Source: Terriglobales bacterium
GTDB lineage: Bacteria; Acidobacteriota; Terriglobia; Terriglobales; Acidobacteriaceae
Reading direction: 5' to 3'
NCBI GenBank assembly: GCA_015655365.1
Contig: JAATFE010000106.1
Coordinates: 1 to 7,084, forward strand
DNA: 7,084 nucleotides
A program made the position numbers and the translations under genes. A model generated the notes under the pieces. That model was not told where the DNA came from. It saw only the letters and a program-made list of their open reading frames with translations, and did no database searches. Below are positions 1-6,307 of this stretch, one piece after another (the first letter of the stretch is position 1; every line of letters begins with the position of its first letter).

Positions 1-64
1 CCGAACAAGCGTAATTCCGCGCTGTTTTCCGCAGATATTTCAGGAAGACGAATTCCGTCCCGCC

Positions 65-73
65 TTATCCACA
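65..73 (+). promoter_or_regulatory. Perfect DnaA-box 9-mer upstream of smc
   Basis: The 9-mer TTATCCACA matches the strongest E. coli-type DnaA box exactly. It lies 19 bases upstream of the predicted -35 element of the smc promoter, a position where bound DnaA could affect transcription. I see no cluster of further boxes; TTTTCCGCA at 25-33 has two mismatches. There is no adjacent AT-rich unwinding region, so this is not a replication origin. A single 9-mer can arise by chance, so the regulatory role is inference. Confidence 0.35.
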
Positions 74-92
74 AAAACCCGCCCTGACGCCG

Positions 93-121
93 TTGACCCT
101 GCCCGCCGGTCTCCTTAGAGT
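93..121 (+). promoter_or_regulatory. Predicted sigma-70 promoter for smc
   Basis: TTGACC (93-98, 5 of 6 consensus bases) and TAGAGT (116-121, 4 of 6) are separated by 17 bases, the optimal spacing. Transcription would start near 128 and give an smc leader of about 100 bases that contains the 148-180 stem-loop. No better -35/-10 pair is visible between that stem-loop and the smc start. The call is by eye, and the -10 element is only moderate. Confidence 0.45.
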
Positions 122-147
122 CGGTAATGAATGGGCAGCCATTTTTC

Positions 148-190
148 CCGTTATTCGCGCCATTTAAGCGCGAATAACGGCCTTATTTTT
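148..190 (+). terminator. Stem-loop with T-rich tail before smc: terminator or leader attenuator
   Basis: A perfect 13-bp inverted repeat (148-160 pairing with 168-180; arm CCGTTATTCGCGC) encloses a 7-base loop, CATTTAA, and is followed by CCTTATTTTT. On the + strand this has the form of an intrinsic terminator, although the T-tract starts a few bases after the stem. It may end an upstream gene outside the window: two + frames are open from the left edge, to stops at 85-87 and 116-118. If the promoter at 93-121 is real, the hairpin lies inside the smc leader and could attenuate it. The minus-strand reading lacks a T-tract. Confidence 0.55.
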
Positions 191-231
191 GAAAATCGGC
201 AGGCCCATAGCCCCATCGATTCGGAGTTATT

Positions 232-3200
232 ATGCTGAAACTAAAGAAGATCCACATCCTCGGCTTTAAGAGCTTTTGCGACCGAACGGAACTGACCGTT
301 TCCGGTACAGGCATTGCCGTGGTGGTGGGACCGAATGGATGCGGCAAGTCGAACATCCTGGACGGGGTGAGCTGGGTGCTGGGCGAGCAGAGCGCTAAAA
401 CCCTGCGCGGCACGCACATGCAGGACGTGATCTTCGCCGGAACCAGGGACCGCAAGCCTCTCGGCATGGCCGAAGTGACGCTGACCATGGTCGATCCCGA
501 GGCCTACGAAGGACCTGTGCCCGTTGTGCCGGAAGTTGTTGTGGACCACAACGACCCGAGCGACTGGGACGAGGACGAGGCACGCCGCCAGAGAGCCTCC
601 GAGGCCGAAGAAATCATTGCCAACGAACAGCCCGGCCAATCGCTGGATGAAGAACCCACGGAAGCGTCAGCCACCCAGCCGGGGGGCGAAGGTCCGCAGG
701 CGGTCGTGCTCAAGATTCGCCGCCGCAAGTTTCACCGCACGCCGCAGAAGGGCGAAATCGTCATCACCAGGCGGCTGTTCCGCACGGGAGAGAGCGAATA
801 CCTGCTCAACGGCAAGCTGTGCCGCCTGCGCGACATTCAAGACATCTTCATGGGCACGGGCCTGGGACCGGAGAGCTACGCCATCATCGGCCAGGAGCGC
901 ATCGGCCAACTGCTCAGCTCCAAGCCGCACGACCGCCGCGCCATCATCGAAGAGGCTGCGGGCATTACGCGCTTCAAGAACAAGAAGCGGCTGGCGGAAC
1001 TGCGGCTGGAGAGCGCCAAGCAGAACCTGGCCCGCGTGGACGACATTTTCGAAGAAGTGACGCGGCAGATGAACAGCCTGAAGCGGCAGGCGTCGAAGGC
1101 GGAGCGCTTTGGCGCAGTGCGCGACGAACTGCGCGGACGGCTGCGCGTGGTGCTCTCAAGCCGCATGGCGACGATGGATGCGGATCAGGCACGGCTGGAG
1201 CAGGAGATTGCTGCACTGACCGAACGGATCGACGCCGCGGCCACAGAGATTGGCACAACGGAAGCCAGTCAGCACAGCCTGACCGAACGCGGCTACGAGC
1301 TGGACCGTGAAGGACAAGAGGCCCAGAACCAGGCCAATGCAGCGGCCGTCGAACTGGAGCGGGCCACGGCGCGGGAACGCGGCAATGCCGAGCGCGTAGC
1401 CGAGCTGGAAGTCCGGATCGCCGCCGCAGGAGCGGAACTGGAGGCGACAAAGACGCAATTGAGCGGCCTGGCTGAAGAGCGGACCCAGCAACATGCATTT
1501 CTGGAGACGGCGGCAGGCGAGGCCAAGGACTTTCGCCAGAAGGTGGAGGCGCACCAGCAGGAGGCGCGCAAGGCAGCCGATGAGGTATTCGCCATGGAGC
1601 GGCAGTTGGAGACCAATCGCCGCCACGCCATGCAACTGCTGACCCTGGCCGGCAATGCGCGCAACCATACCGCGCAGGGCGAAGAGAGTTTGGCAGCCCT
1701 GGAACGCGAGGCCGAGCGGCTGAACGCGGAGATGGGCCAGGCGCGCAATGAGTTTGAGAATCTGGGCGTGCAGAACGGACTGGCCCGGCAACGCTACGAG
1801 ACCGCGGCCGAGGCGCTGAAGCGGCTGGAGGGCGAGATTGCAGCCCTGCGCGCGGCCTTACAGGCGCACCGGGCGGAAGAGAACAGCCTGCGCACCCGCG
1901 CCAACCAACTGCGCAGCGAACAGGCCTCGGTGGGCGGGCGGCGCAACTCGCTGGAAGCTTTGATCAAGAATCACAGCTACTCCACCGACACCGTGCGGCG
2001 GCTGCTGAAGCCCGGAGCGCTGGGCGAAGGCATGGCGCCGGTGGGCACGTTGGCGGACTTTCTGGAAGTCAGCGGCGAATACGAAGGCGTGGTGGACGAG
2101 TTCCTGCGCGAGGAACTGAATTATGTGGTGGTGGAGAGCTGGAGGGCGGCCGAACAGGGCGTTCGCCTGCTCAAGTCCGGCGTGGATGGCCGGGCCACCT
2201 TCCTGATCCACGAAAACGGAGGCGCGCAGGCCGAATCGTCGAATGGGCACGAGGGCCCGAGCAGCAGACCGGGACTTACGCCGCTCAAGGACTCGATCAA
2301 GGTTCTGAACGGCTTTGGACACTCGCTGGAGCAGATTCTGCCCAAGCTGGGGAACAGTTACCTGGTGGAGGATTCCGGCGAAGCGCAGCGGCTGGCCGCG
2401 CAGCACTCCCACGCCTATTTCCTGACGCTGGAGGGCGAGTGCTTCCACAACGCCACGGTGACCGGCGGCAAGCCGGCCAGCGAGGGCCCGCTGGCGCTGA
2501 AGCGCGAGTTGCGCGAGGCTGAAAACAAGCTGGCCAAGATCGAGACCAGCCTGGCCCAGGCCGAGGCGGAAGGCGCGGCACTGACCCGGACCATCGAAGA
2601 AGCGAATGCACAACTGGAAGAGCGCAGCGCGGAGCGGCGTCAGGCCGAGACCGACACCGCCAACCAAGGCGCGGCGCTGAAGCAGATGGAAGCCGAAGCC
2701 CAGCGCATCGAGCGGCGGTTGCAGGACTGGACCGTGCAGGCCGCGCGCAACAAGGACGCACGCGAATCCAAGCATGTTGCGATCGAACAGAAGCGCGTAG
2801 AAACCCAGCGGCTGGAGGCCGAGCACACGGCAGCCGAGGCGGGCCTGGACGAGTTGCAGGCACAGCTTGCCATTCTGCGCCAGAACCGCGAAGGCTTGCA
2901 GCAGGAAGCTGCCCAAGTCACAGCGGAACTGGCCGGGTTGGAAGAGCGGCGGCGTGGCGCCGAAGCGGCATTCCAGCGCATCGACCGGCTCCATGCCGAT
3001 CTGGAGCGCAGGGTGCTGGCTATCGAGACCCAGCGGGCTACCGCGGAGAAAGAGCGGGAGCAGCGCATTGGCGAAAGCGCCTCGCTGGCCCAGCGCGAGC
3101 AGGAACTGACCGCCCAGCGCGCCGAGGCCCTGGCGTTGGCGCAGACCCTCGCCGGCCAGGCACAGGCCCTCAGACAGCAATTGGCGGCCATCGAAACACA

Positions 3201-4050
3201 GTTGAAGACCGGCCGCGCCGAGCTGGATACGTTGCGCGAAAACCGCGCCAACCGTTCCAGCGAAGTGGCCAAGCTGCGCGCCGACCTGGAGCATCTGGAA
3301 GCAAGCTGCCTGACCGAGGTGAATGTCGAGGCTGCCGAACTGCGCGCCGATGCGGAGATTGTGCACCTGGCGGACGAGGCCCTGGTTGCCGAAGAGGAGA
3401 CCTGCCGCGCCCTGCGCCAGCGCATGGAGCAGATGGGGCCGGTCAACATGATGGCACTGGACGAGTACAAGGAGACGGCGGAGCGCCACGGGTTCCTCGA
3501 ATCCCAGCGCAAGGACCTGACCGAGTCGATCGAGAACACGCAGGACACGATCAAGGAAATCGACCGCATCTCGCGCACCAAGTTCGACGAAGCCTTCGCC
3601 AAGATCAACGACAACTTCGCCCAGGTCTTCTCGCGGCTATTCCAGGGCGGCCAGGCCTTCCTGCGCCTCACCGACGCGGAGAACCAAGCCGAGAGCGGAT
3701 TGGAGATTGTGGCCTCGCCTCCGGGCAAGAAGCTGCAAAACGTGCTGCTGCTTTCCGGTGGAGAAAAGGCGCTGACCGCACTGGCGTTGCTGGTGGGCAT
3801 CTTCCAGTTCCAGCCCAGCCCGTTCTGCGTACTCGACGAAGTCGACGCTCCGTTGGACGATACCAACGTGGGTCGCTTGGCGGACTTGCTGCATTCTCTG
3901 AGCAAGGACACCCAGTTCCTGATCGTCACCCACTCCAAGCGCATGATGCACTCGGCCGACCTGATCTATGGCGTAACCATGCAGGAGCCGGGCGTTTCCA
4001 AGGTCATCAGCGTGCACCTGGGCCACGAACAGCAGCGGGCCACGGCATAA
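232..4050 (+). CDS. smc: Chromosome segregation/condensation ATPase SMC
   Basis: SMC forms the ATP-driven ring that, with ScpA and ScpB, loops and compacts the chromosome and helps separate sister origins. All family parts are present in order. The Walker A motif GPNGCGKSN is at residues 33-41. The Q-loop glutamine is near residue 221, followed by SSKPHDRRAIIEEAAG. Residues about 250-590 and 755-1110 are long Glu/Gln/Ala/Arg-rich coiled-coil arms. The hinge spans about 595-750 and ends in VTGGKPASEG. The ABC signature LSGGEKALTA starts near 1174, Walker B CVLDE ends at D1202-E1203, and the H-loop histidine is H1234. At 1272 aa it exceeds the usual length of about 1150-1200. The excess is mainly an acidic, Pro-rich insertion at about residues 88-173 between the AEVTLTM strand and EIVITRR, plus a Gly/Ser-rich hinge loop near 660-681. 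The ATG at 232 has GGAG five bases upstream. The gene appears monocistronic, closed by the terminator at 4085. Confidence 0.98.
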   Translation: MLKLKKIHILGFKSFCDRTELTVSGTGIAVVVGPNGCGKSNILDGVSWVLGEQSAKTLRGTHMQDVIFAGTRDRKPLGMAEVTLTMVDPEAYEGPVPVVPEVVVDHNDPSDWDEDEARRQRASEAEEIIANEQPGQSLDEEPTEASATQPGGEGPQAVVLKIRRRKFHRTPQKGEIVITRRLFRTGESEYLLNGKLCRLRDIQDIFMGTGLGPESYAIIGQERIGQLLSSKPHDRRAIIEEAAGITRFKNKKRLAELRLESAKQNLARVDDIFEEVTRQMNSLKRQASKAERFGAVRDELRGRLRVVLSSRMATMDADQARLEQEIAALTERIDAAATEIGTTEASQHSLTERGYELDREGQEAQNQANAAAVELERATARERGNAERVAELEVRIAAAGAELEATKTQLSGLAEERTQQHAFLETAAGEAKDFRQKVEAHQQEARKAADEVFAMERQLETNRRHAMQLLTLAGNARNHTAQGEESLAALEREAERLNAEMGQARNEFENLGVQNGLARQRYETAAEALKRLEGEIAALRAALQAHRAEENSLRTRANQLRSEQASVGGRRNSLEALIKNHSYSTDTVRRLLKPGALGEGMAPVGTLADFLEVSGEYEGVVDEFLREELNYVVVESWRAAEQGVRLLKSGVDGRATFLIHENGGAQAESSNGHEGPSSRPGLTPLKDSIKVLNGFGHSLEQILPKLGNSYLVEDSGEAQRLAAQHSHAYFLTLEGECFHNATVTGGKPASEGPLALKRELREAENKLAKIETSLAQAEAEGAALTRTIEEANAQLEERSAERRQAETDTANQGAALKQMEAEAQRIERRLQDWTVQAARNKDARESKHVAIEQKRVETQRLEAEHTAAEAGLDELQAQLAILRQNREGLQQEAAQVTAELAGLEERRRGAEAAFQRIDRLHADLERRVLAIETQRATAEKEREQRIGESASLAQREQELTAQRAEALALAQTLAGQAQALRQQLAAIETQLKTGRAELDTLRENRANRSSEVAKLRADLEHLEASCLTEVNVEAAELRADAEIVHLADEALVAEEETCRALRQRMEQMGPVNMMALDEYKETAERHGFLESQRKDLTESIENTQDTIKEIDRISRTKFDEAFAKINDNFAQVFSRLFQGGQAFLRLTDAENQAESGLEIVASPPGKKLQNVLLLSGGEKALTALALLVGIFQFQPSPFCVLDEVDAPLDDTNVGRLADLLHSLSKDTQFLIVTHSKRMMHSADLIYGVTMQEPGVSKVISVHLGHEQQRATA

Positions 4051-4084
4051 CGACGGCTGAACGTTCGGTTGAATAGCAAAGCAA

Positions 4085-4127
4085 AGGTGGGCCGGGGCTT
4101 GAGTTAAAGCTCTGGCCTGCCTTTTTT
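4085..4127 (+). terminator. Strong intrinsic terminator of smc
   Basis: A 16-bp stem (4085-4100 pairing with 4107-4122, including a few G-T wobbles) closes a 6-base loop, GAGTTA, and runs straight into TTTTTT at 4122-4127. An A-rich stretch precedes the 5' arm. It begins 35 bases after the smc stop codon and should separate smc transcription from the purC cluster. Confidence 0.9.
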
Positions 4128-4201
4128 GCGGAGAAGCCGTTTCAAAGCCGGGTTATGAAACAGCTTCCAGGTTCTCGACCGAGTGATTTTGTGCCTTGGG
4201 T

Positions 4202-4246
4202 TCGTGCTTTCCCAGGTCTCAAAAGCGAGACCTGGGGCACCCTGCA
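4202..4246. repeat. REP-like palindromic unit 1
   Basis: The unit has the shared left flank TCGTGCTTTCCC, a perfect 10-bp inverted repeat (CCCAGGTCTC at 4211-4220 and GAGACCTGGG at 4227-4236) around the loop AAAAGC, and the shared right flank GGGGCACCCTGCA. The same flanks recur in the unit at 4274-4329. I recall hairpins with these flanks being widely dispersed in Acidobacteria genomes, but could not confirm this here. It lies just past the smc terminator, in sequence not expected to be transcribed. No RAYT-type transposase is in the window. Confidence 0.7.
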
Positions 4247-4273
4247 TTACTGATCCGGTCCCAAAGATTTGCA

Positions 4274-4329
4274 TCGCGCTTTCCCGCCCTTGCCCGCCAA
4301 AAACGCGGTCAAGGATGGGGCACCCTGCA
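4274..4329. repeat. REP-like palindromic unit 2
   Basis: The flanks TCGCGCTTTCCC and GGGGCACCCTGCA match unit 1 with one mismatch, but the stem is different: CCTTGCCCGC pairs with GCGGTCAAGG (one mismatched pair) around a CAAAAAC loop. The two arms therefore changed together while the ends stayed fixed, as expected for members of one palindromic repeat family. The unit starts 72 bases after unit 1, in direct orientation. Confidence 0.65.
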
Positions 4330-4362
4330 AAGGACGACTGATGATCAACATGGAATCGGTGT

Positions 4363-4400
4363 AAAAAACACCCCCGAAGGAAAACGTCACTTCGGAGGCG
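4363..4400 (-). terminator. Minus-strand intrinsic terminator with no visible gene
   Basis: Read on the minus strand, CGCCTCCGAAG (4400-4390) pairs over 11 bp, with two G-U wobbles, with CTTCGGGGGTG (4379-4369) around a 10-base loop, and is followed directly by TTTTTT (4368-4363). On the plus strand the wobbles become two C-A mismatches and the downstream sequence is not T-rich, so the polarity is clearly minus. No minus-strand protein gene lies to its right, which suggests it ends a small RNA or antisense transcript. Confidence 0.6.
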
Positions 4401-4423
4401 CTTGTGTAATACAAGATAAAGAC

Positions 4424-4476
4424 GGGAACCAGTAGCCGGCACTGGAGGTCGGTAGCGCGCGGCTACTGGTGGTCCC
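4424..4476. repeat. Long inverted repeat / stem-loop
   Basis: ACCAGTAGCCG (4428-4438) and CGGCTACTGGT (4460-4470) form a perfect 11-bp stem around a 21-base GC-rich loop. GGGA (4424-4427) and TCCC (4473-4476) extend it across a 2-base bulge. It lacks an adjacent T-tract on either strand, so it is not itself a terminator. It may be the 5' domain of the minus-strand RNA candidate or an element of the purC upstream region. Confidence 0.6.
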
Positions 4477-4728
4477 TGTACAAACGAAGCTAGCCGCGGC
4501 TTCCCCTTTCCACAACTGCCTCGTGTCGCCCGGCTCTAAGAGAGCAAATACATATCAGCTCCCCGAACCATGTTGACAACTGGAGTGTCTCCCATGGAGA
4601 ATGCCTCTTCCGTGACGGCCATCACAGGGGTGTAAAGATTTTATAAATCAATTGTACCCAAAGTAATTTAACCCGAAGCGGGCCTGGGTTGCTGATCAAT
4701 TCTGCACACTTCCAACGGTATTGAGCGA

Positions 4729-4757
4729 TTGACAAAGCGCGACTCTAGCTGGACAAT
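4729..4757 (+). promoter_or_regulatory. Predicted promoter of the purC cluster
   Basis: TTGACA (4729-4734, full consensus) and GACAAT (4752-4757, 4 of 6) are 17 bases apart. Transcription would start near 4764, about 29 bases before the GTG start chosen for purC. That leaves room for its ribosome-binding site but not for a riboswitch. A second TTGACA at 4573-4578 with GAGAAT at 4597-4602 (18-base spacing) is a weaker upstream alternative. Confidence 0.55.
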
Positions 4758-4779
4758 CGGAACTTCAGTTCCCTGCAAT

Positions 4780-4785
4780 GGAAGG
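4780..4785 (+). promoter_or_regulatory. Ribosome-binding site deciding the purC start
   Basis: GGAAGG lies 7 bases before the in-frame GTG at 4793. The upstream in-frame ATG at 4778 has no Shine-Dalgarno-like sequence and overlaps this element. The site, together with the promoter spacing, favours the GTG start. Confidence 0.5.
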
Positions 4786-4792
4786 CCTTCCT

Positions 4793-5686
4793 GTGACAGC
4801 TCTTTTGACTACGAATTTGGGCGCAACGCCCCTGCTTGGGCGGGGTAAAGTGCGCGATCTGTATGCGGTAGACGACGCTTTGCTGCTGGTTGCCACCGAC
4901 CGTATCTCTGCTTTCGACCATGTGCTCGGCACTGGAATTCCCGGCAAAGGGAAAATTCTCACGCAGATCTCGCTCTTCTGGTTCGACCTGCTCAAGGACG
5001 TGGTTCCCAATCATCTGATCACAGCAAAGGTGGCCGAGTTCCCCGCTTCGCTGCAACCCTATGCCGACCAGTTGGAAGGCCGCTCGATGCTGGTGAAGCG
5101 GGCCAACATGTTCCCCGTGGAGTGCGTGGCGCGCGGCTACCTGGCCGGTTCGGGATGGAAGGAGTACCAGGCCAGCGGAACCGTCTGCGGGATTGCGCTG
5201 CCAGCCGGACTCTTGGACGGGTCGCGGCTGCCGGAACCGCTGTTTACGCCCTCCACCAAGAGCCAGGACGGCGCACACGACGAAAACATCTCCTTCGAGG
5301 CAGCCGAGGCCGCGATAGGTTCTAAAGACGCCGCGGAGCTGCGCCGGCTTACCCTGGCCCTCTATCGCAAGGCCCAGGCCCACGCAGAATCGAAGGGCTT
5401 GATCCTGGCCGACACGAAATTCGAGTTTGGCCGGACCGCGGATGGGATACTTCTTGGCGACGAGGCATTGACGCCGGACTCTTCGCGTTTTTGGGAGGGT
5501 GCGACGTGGAAACCGGGAGGCGCGCAGCCCTCATTCGACAAACAGTTCGTACGGGACTATCTTGAATCGATCCATTGGAGCAAGCGGGCGCCCGCGCCCG
5601 GATTGCCGGACGAGGTGGTGGAGCGCACACAGGCCAAGTATCTTGAAGCCTTTCGCCGCTTGACCGGAAGAGATCTCAGTTTGTGA
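4793..5686 (+). CDS. purC: Phosphoribosylaminoimidazole-succinocarboxamide synthase (SAICAR synthase)
   Basis: This cytosolic enzyme joins CAIR and aspartate with ATP to make SAICAR, a step of de novo purine synthesis. The whole single-domain fold is present (297 aa from GTG 4793). RGKVRDLY is at residues 17-24, DRISAFD at 36-42, IPGKGKILTQISLFW follows, then PVECVARGYLAGSGWKEY, PLFTPSTK, HDENISFE (from 162), LADTKFEFG, and GDEALTPDSSRFW (from 222). These motifs and the length of about 300 aa match the yeast ADE1-like, longer branch of PurC rather than the roughly 240-aa E. coli type. The GTG is preferred to the ATG at 4778 (five extra residues) because GGAAGG precedes it by 7 bases and the resulting N-terminus, MTALLTTNL, fits what I remember of relatives. 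It is the first gene of the probable purC-cvpA-HTH-HAD transcript. Confidence 0.97.
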   Translation: MTALLTTNLGATPLLGRGKVRDLYAVDDALLLVATDRISAFDHVLGTGIPGKGKILTQISLFWFDLLKDVVPNHLITAKVAEFPASLQPYADQLEGRSMLVKRANMFPVECVARGYLAGSGWKEYQASGTVCGIALPAGLLDGSRLPEPLFTPSTKSQDGAHDENISFEAAEAAIGSKDAAELRRLTLALYRKAQAHAESKGLILADTKFEFGRTADGILLGDEALTPDSSRFWEGATWKPGGAQPSFDKQFVRDYLESIHWSKRAPAPGLPDEVVERTQAKYLEAFRRLTGRDLSL

Positions 5687-5704
5687 TGCGGAGCGGAGAG
5701 CACC

Positions 5705-6250
5705 ATGGCGTTCGTCGATTGGGCCATCGTTATTCTCATTGGACTCGCGGTCCTGGGTGGACTGTCGAAGGGCTTCTTCCGCTCTTTCTGCTCGCTGGGC
5801 GGGCTTTTTCTGGGACTGGTGCTGGCGGCGTGGAATTACGCGTGGCTGGCGTCGCTGATTGTTCCCCTGGTGCGCATTGAAGCGATTGCGGACACCATCG
5901 GGTTTCTGATCGTTGCGATCGTGGTGATGTGCCTTTTCGATTACATCGGCAAGACACTGGCCAGCGCCCTGCACATGATGGGTTTGGGTTTCCTGGATAA
6001 ACTGGCGGGCGCGGCGTTTGGCTTTCTTCAAGGAGCGCTGGTGGTGACGCTGCTTATCCTGGTGACCGTTGCCTTCTTTCCCCATGCGCATTGGCTGACG
6101 CAAGGCAGGCTGCCCAAACGGTTTTTCGGAGCCTGCCACCTGAGCACGCACATGAGCCCGGCGGAACTGGCTTTGCGGGTTCGGGTCAGTCTCAACGAAC
6201 TGGAGCGGGAGTCGCCCTGGTGGTTGCACCCGGAGAGCGGCAGGTCGTGA
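5705..6250 (+). CDS. cvpA: CvpA-family integral membrane protein
   Basis: CvpA proteins are small inner-membrane proteins first linked to colicin V production in E. coli and later to envelope homeostasis; their molecular activity is not known. Here 181 aa carry four predicted membrane segments at about 5-24, 28-56, 62-82 and 100-125. The family-like stretch LDKLAGAAFGFLQGALVV (97-114) leads into the last helix. The N-terminal block DWAIVILIG...GLSKGFFRS is also typical. The C-terminal tail of about 55 residues is polar. The ATG at 5705 has GGAGAG at 5695-5700. The gene starts 18 bases after purC, so it is probably co-transcribed; cvpA is also tied to a purine gene (purF) in enterobacteria, which supports the assignment. 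The role in this organism is unproven. Confidence 0.85.
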   Translation: MAFVDWAIVILIGLAVLGGLSKGFFRSFCSLGGLFLGLVLAAWNYAWLASLIVPLVRIEAIADTIGFLIVAIVVMCLFDYIGKTLASALHMMGLGFLDKLAGAAFGFLQGALVVTLLILVTVAFFPHAHWLTQGRLPKRFFGACHLSTHMSPAELALRVRVSLNELERESPWWLHPESGRS

Positions 6251-6307
6251 CACTGGGCACGGCACAGCGGTGGAAAATAGGGCAAACTAGAAGTACAAGA
6301 GGTGGAA

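Larger units (their letters stand above)
4363..4480 (-). ncRNA. Candidate small RNA of unknown family
   Basis: On the minus strand three hairpins follow each other. The first is an 11-bp perfect stem (4428-4438 with 4460-4470), extended by GGGA/TCCC across a 2-base bulge. The second is a small 5-bp hairpin, CTTGT-ATTAC-ACAAG (4415-4401). The third is an 11-bp terminator stem ending in TTTTTT. Stacked hairpins closed by an intrinsic terminator, with no open reading frame, are the usual form of a bacterial small RNA. The right (5') boundary is uncertain; a weak TTGTCA-like -35 near 4579-4574 on the minus strand would give about 180 bases, but its -10 is poor. A remnant or a plain transcription barrier is also possible. 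Confidence 0.3.
4051..4792. other. Long non-coding interval between smc and purC
   Basis: I find no convincing protein gene here. In order it holds: the smc terminator (4085-4127); an imperfect hairpin (4134-4166, AAGC-GTTTC pairing with GAAAC-GCTT); two REP-like palindromic units (4202-4246, 4274-4329); three successive hairpins consistent with a minus-strand RNA (4369-4476); a perfect 10-bp palindrome AGCCGCGGCT (4492-4501); an AT-rich stretch (4632-4671) with TATAAA but no matching -35; and the purC promoter (4729-4757). The open frames at 4196-4435 (+) and 4104-4442 (-) run through the repeats and hairpins and have no family resemblance, so they are treated as spurious. Confidence 0.7.

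Noticed and set aside
65..73. Replication origin at the DnaA box
   Set aside because: There is only one perfect box, no AT-rich unwinding element and no origin-type gene such as dnaA, dnaN or parA nearby.
1..118. Two plus-strand frames open from the left edge (to stops at 85-87 and 116-118) as the tail of an upstream gene
   Set aside because: Only 28 to 38 codons are visible, with no recognisable motif, so neither can be called a gene end; the possibility matters only for the reading of the 148-180 hairpin.
524..1310. Plus-strand frames at 524-1060 and 819-1310 overlapping smc
   Set aside because: They are out-of-frame readings of the smc head region, with arginine/serine-rich low-complexity products and no independent start signals.
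1858..3489. A 543-codon minus-strand open frame inside smc, and other long minus-strand frames there (e.g. 2640-3944)
   Set aside because: The plus strand encodes an unmistakable SMC across the whole region. Long antisense frames are expected in GC-rich coiled-coil genes with Glu/Gln/Ala/Arg-biased codons, and these show no recognisable domain.
4104..4442. Open frames of 112 codons (minus, 4104-4442) and 79 codons (plus, 4196-4435) in the intergenic region
   Set aside because: Both run through the palindromic repeats and hairpins, and the minus one also through the smc terminator. The products have no family resemblance and there is no good ribosome-binding site.
4202..4480. CRISPR array
   Set aside because: There are only two units, their cores differ and are palindromic, the spacing is not spacer-like and no cas gene is present.
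4051..4792. Riboswitch upstream of purC
   Set aside because: The best promoter lies only about 35 bases before the start, and I could not recognise a purine, PRPP or guanidine aptamer core in the interval.
5531..6265. A 244-codon minus-strand frame across the purC end and cvpA
   Set aside because: It is antisense to two well-supported genes, its product is a Gln/Arg/His-rich low-complexity string, and no promoter or ribosome-binding site supports it.
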